Assembly (NCBI GenBank): GCA_007126465.1
Contig: SLBE01000221.1
Coordinates: forward strand, 1 to 6,229
Reading direction: 5' to 3'
Source: Syntrophomonadaceae bacterium
Lineage (GTDB): Bacteria; Bacillota; Dethiobacteria; DTU022
DNA length: 6,229 nucleotides
The stretch's first letter is position 1, and the number at the start of each line of letters is the position of its first letter. Shown here piece after piece: positions 5,924 through 6,229 of this stretch. Made by a program: the position numbers and the translations under genes. The notes below the pieces were generated by a model that worked only from the letters and a program-made list of their open reading frames with translations, ran no database searches and was not told the DNA's origin.

Positions 5924-6131
5924 GTGACTATAAAACTAATAAGCAGGACAAATCAATTTTATGTAGAAAAAGTATTACTTGTTTCAACAATGATATAGCG
6001 AGCCGACCATGGTCACAAAAGTATTTCAACCCGAAAATATGCTAGGAAAGGAGAATAAAGTTTCATTAATAGCTTTCAATAAGTAATAGATAAACCAGTC
6101 AAACTAATAATCTCAGCAAAGGAATGAAGAA
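5924..6131. other. Intergenic region upstream of the secreted-protein gene
   Basis: These 208 A/T-rich bases contain no gene I can support. They hold a perfect 10-base palindrome GACCATGGTC (6005-6014) and a strong SD-like AAAGGAG (6047-6053) without a usable start after it. AAAGGA (6118-6123) serves the gene at 6132. No convincing promoter pair was found by eye. Confidence 0.4.
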
Positions 6132-6229
6132 ATGAACAAACTACTCTCTCTGTTGTTTGTCGTAATGTATGTGCTGTTAATACCGCTAGTAATTATACCA
6201 CCCCAGGGAGTGCTGGCAGATACAGCAAC
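6132..6229 (+). CDS. N-terminus of a secreted protein, truncated by the window end
   Basis: ATG 6132 opens a frame that stays open to the window end (32 codons plus two bases). It encodes a classic signal peptide: MNK at the start, a long hydrophobic core rich in Leu, Val and Ile (about residues 4-22), and then VLA followed by Asp-Thr-Ala, an expected signal peptidase I cleavage after Ala29. AAAGGA at 6118-6123 lies 8 bases upstream. No mature domain is visible, so the function cannot be stated beyond export. It is preceded by a terminator and a 208-base gap, so it likely has its own promoter. Confidence 0.75.
   Translation, partial: MNKLLSLLFVVMYVLLIPLVIIPPQGVLADTA

Noticed and set aside
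6047..6053. Strong SD-like AAAGGAG suggesting a gene start
   Set aside because: No ATG, GTG or TTG follows at a usable distance; an ATT start would give only five codons.
6039..6086. 15-codon frame starting at ATG 6039
   Set aside because: No ribosome binding site precedes the ATG; the strong AAAGGAG lies inside the frame. It is most likely chance.

Overview
The window fits an anaerobic Bacillota genome (Clostridia or a relative such as the Dethiobacteria). It has strong AGGAGG-type ribosome binding sites, frequent TTG starts, a UPF0182 protein, a bacterial group III-like phosphofructokinase and an energy-coupling factor (ECF) transporter operon. Composition is moderate and even, and no insertion sequence, phage gene, tRNA, rRNA or CRISPR array was seen. 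The organism call is inference from gene content only.

Layout. Bases 1-458 (+) hold the C-terminal end of a large UPF0182 membrane protein with a very acidic tail. Bases 520-2124 (+) are one open reading frame joining a complete ribonuclease HI to a complete 6-phosphofructokinase. A well-placed ribosome binding site and ATG sit just before the kinase, but one reading frame off. The fusion could therefore be real, or it could result from one extra A in a five-A run. Bases 5173-2107 (-) form a tight four-gene operon, in transcription order: substrate-binding S component, EcfA1 ATPase, EcfA2 ATPase and EcfT transmembrane protein. Its 3' end overlaps the kinase gene tail to tail by 18 bases. Bases 5174-5434 are the divergent intergenic region. 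Bases 5435-5857 (+) encode a small lipoprotein, followed by a clear intrinsic terminator. From 6132 a new secreted protein begins and runs off the window.

How the genes work together. The four minus-strand genes are enough for a complete ECF vitamin or micronutrient importer with its own S component. S binds the substrate, EcfT couples, and the EcfA1-EcfA2 heterodimer hydrolyses ATP. The substrate cannot be read from the sequence.

The most notable signals are two. First, every departure from consensus in the core ATPase motifs of the EcfA pair (Walker B Glu to Asp and switch His to Asn in EcfA2; LSGGQ to LSEGQ in EcfA1) falls in the same composite ATP site, leaving the other intact. This predicts a strongly asymmetric ECF motor. 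Second is the RNase HI-phosphofructokinase fusion, with its alternative explanation. I see no evidence for a wholly new multi-gene system.
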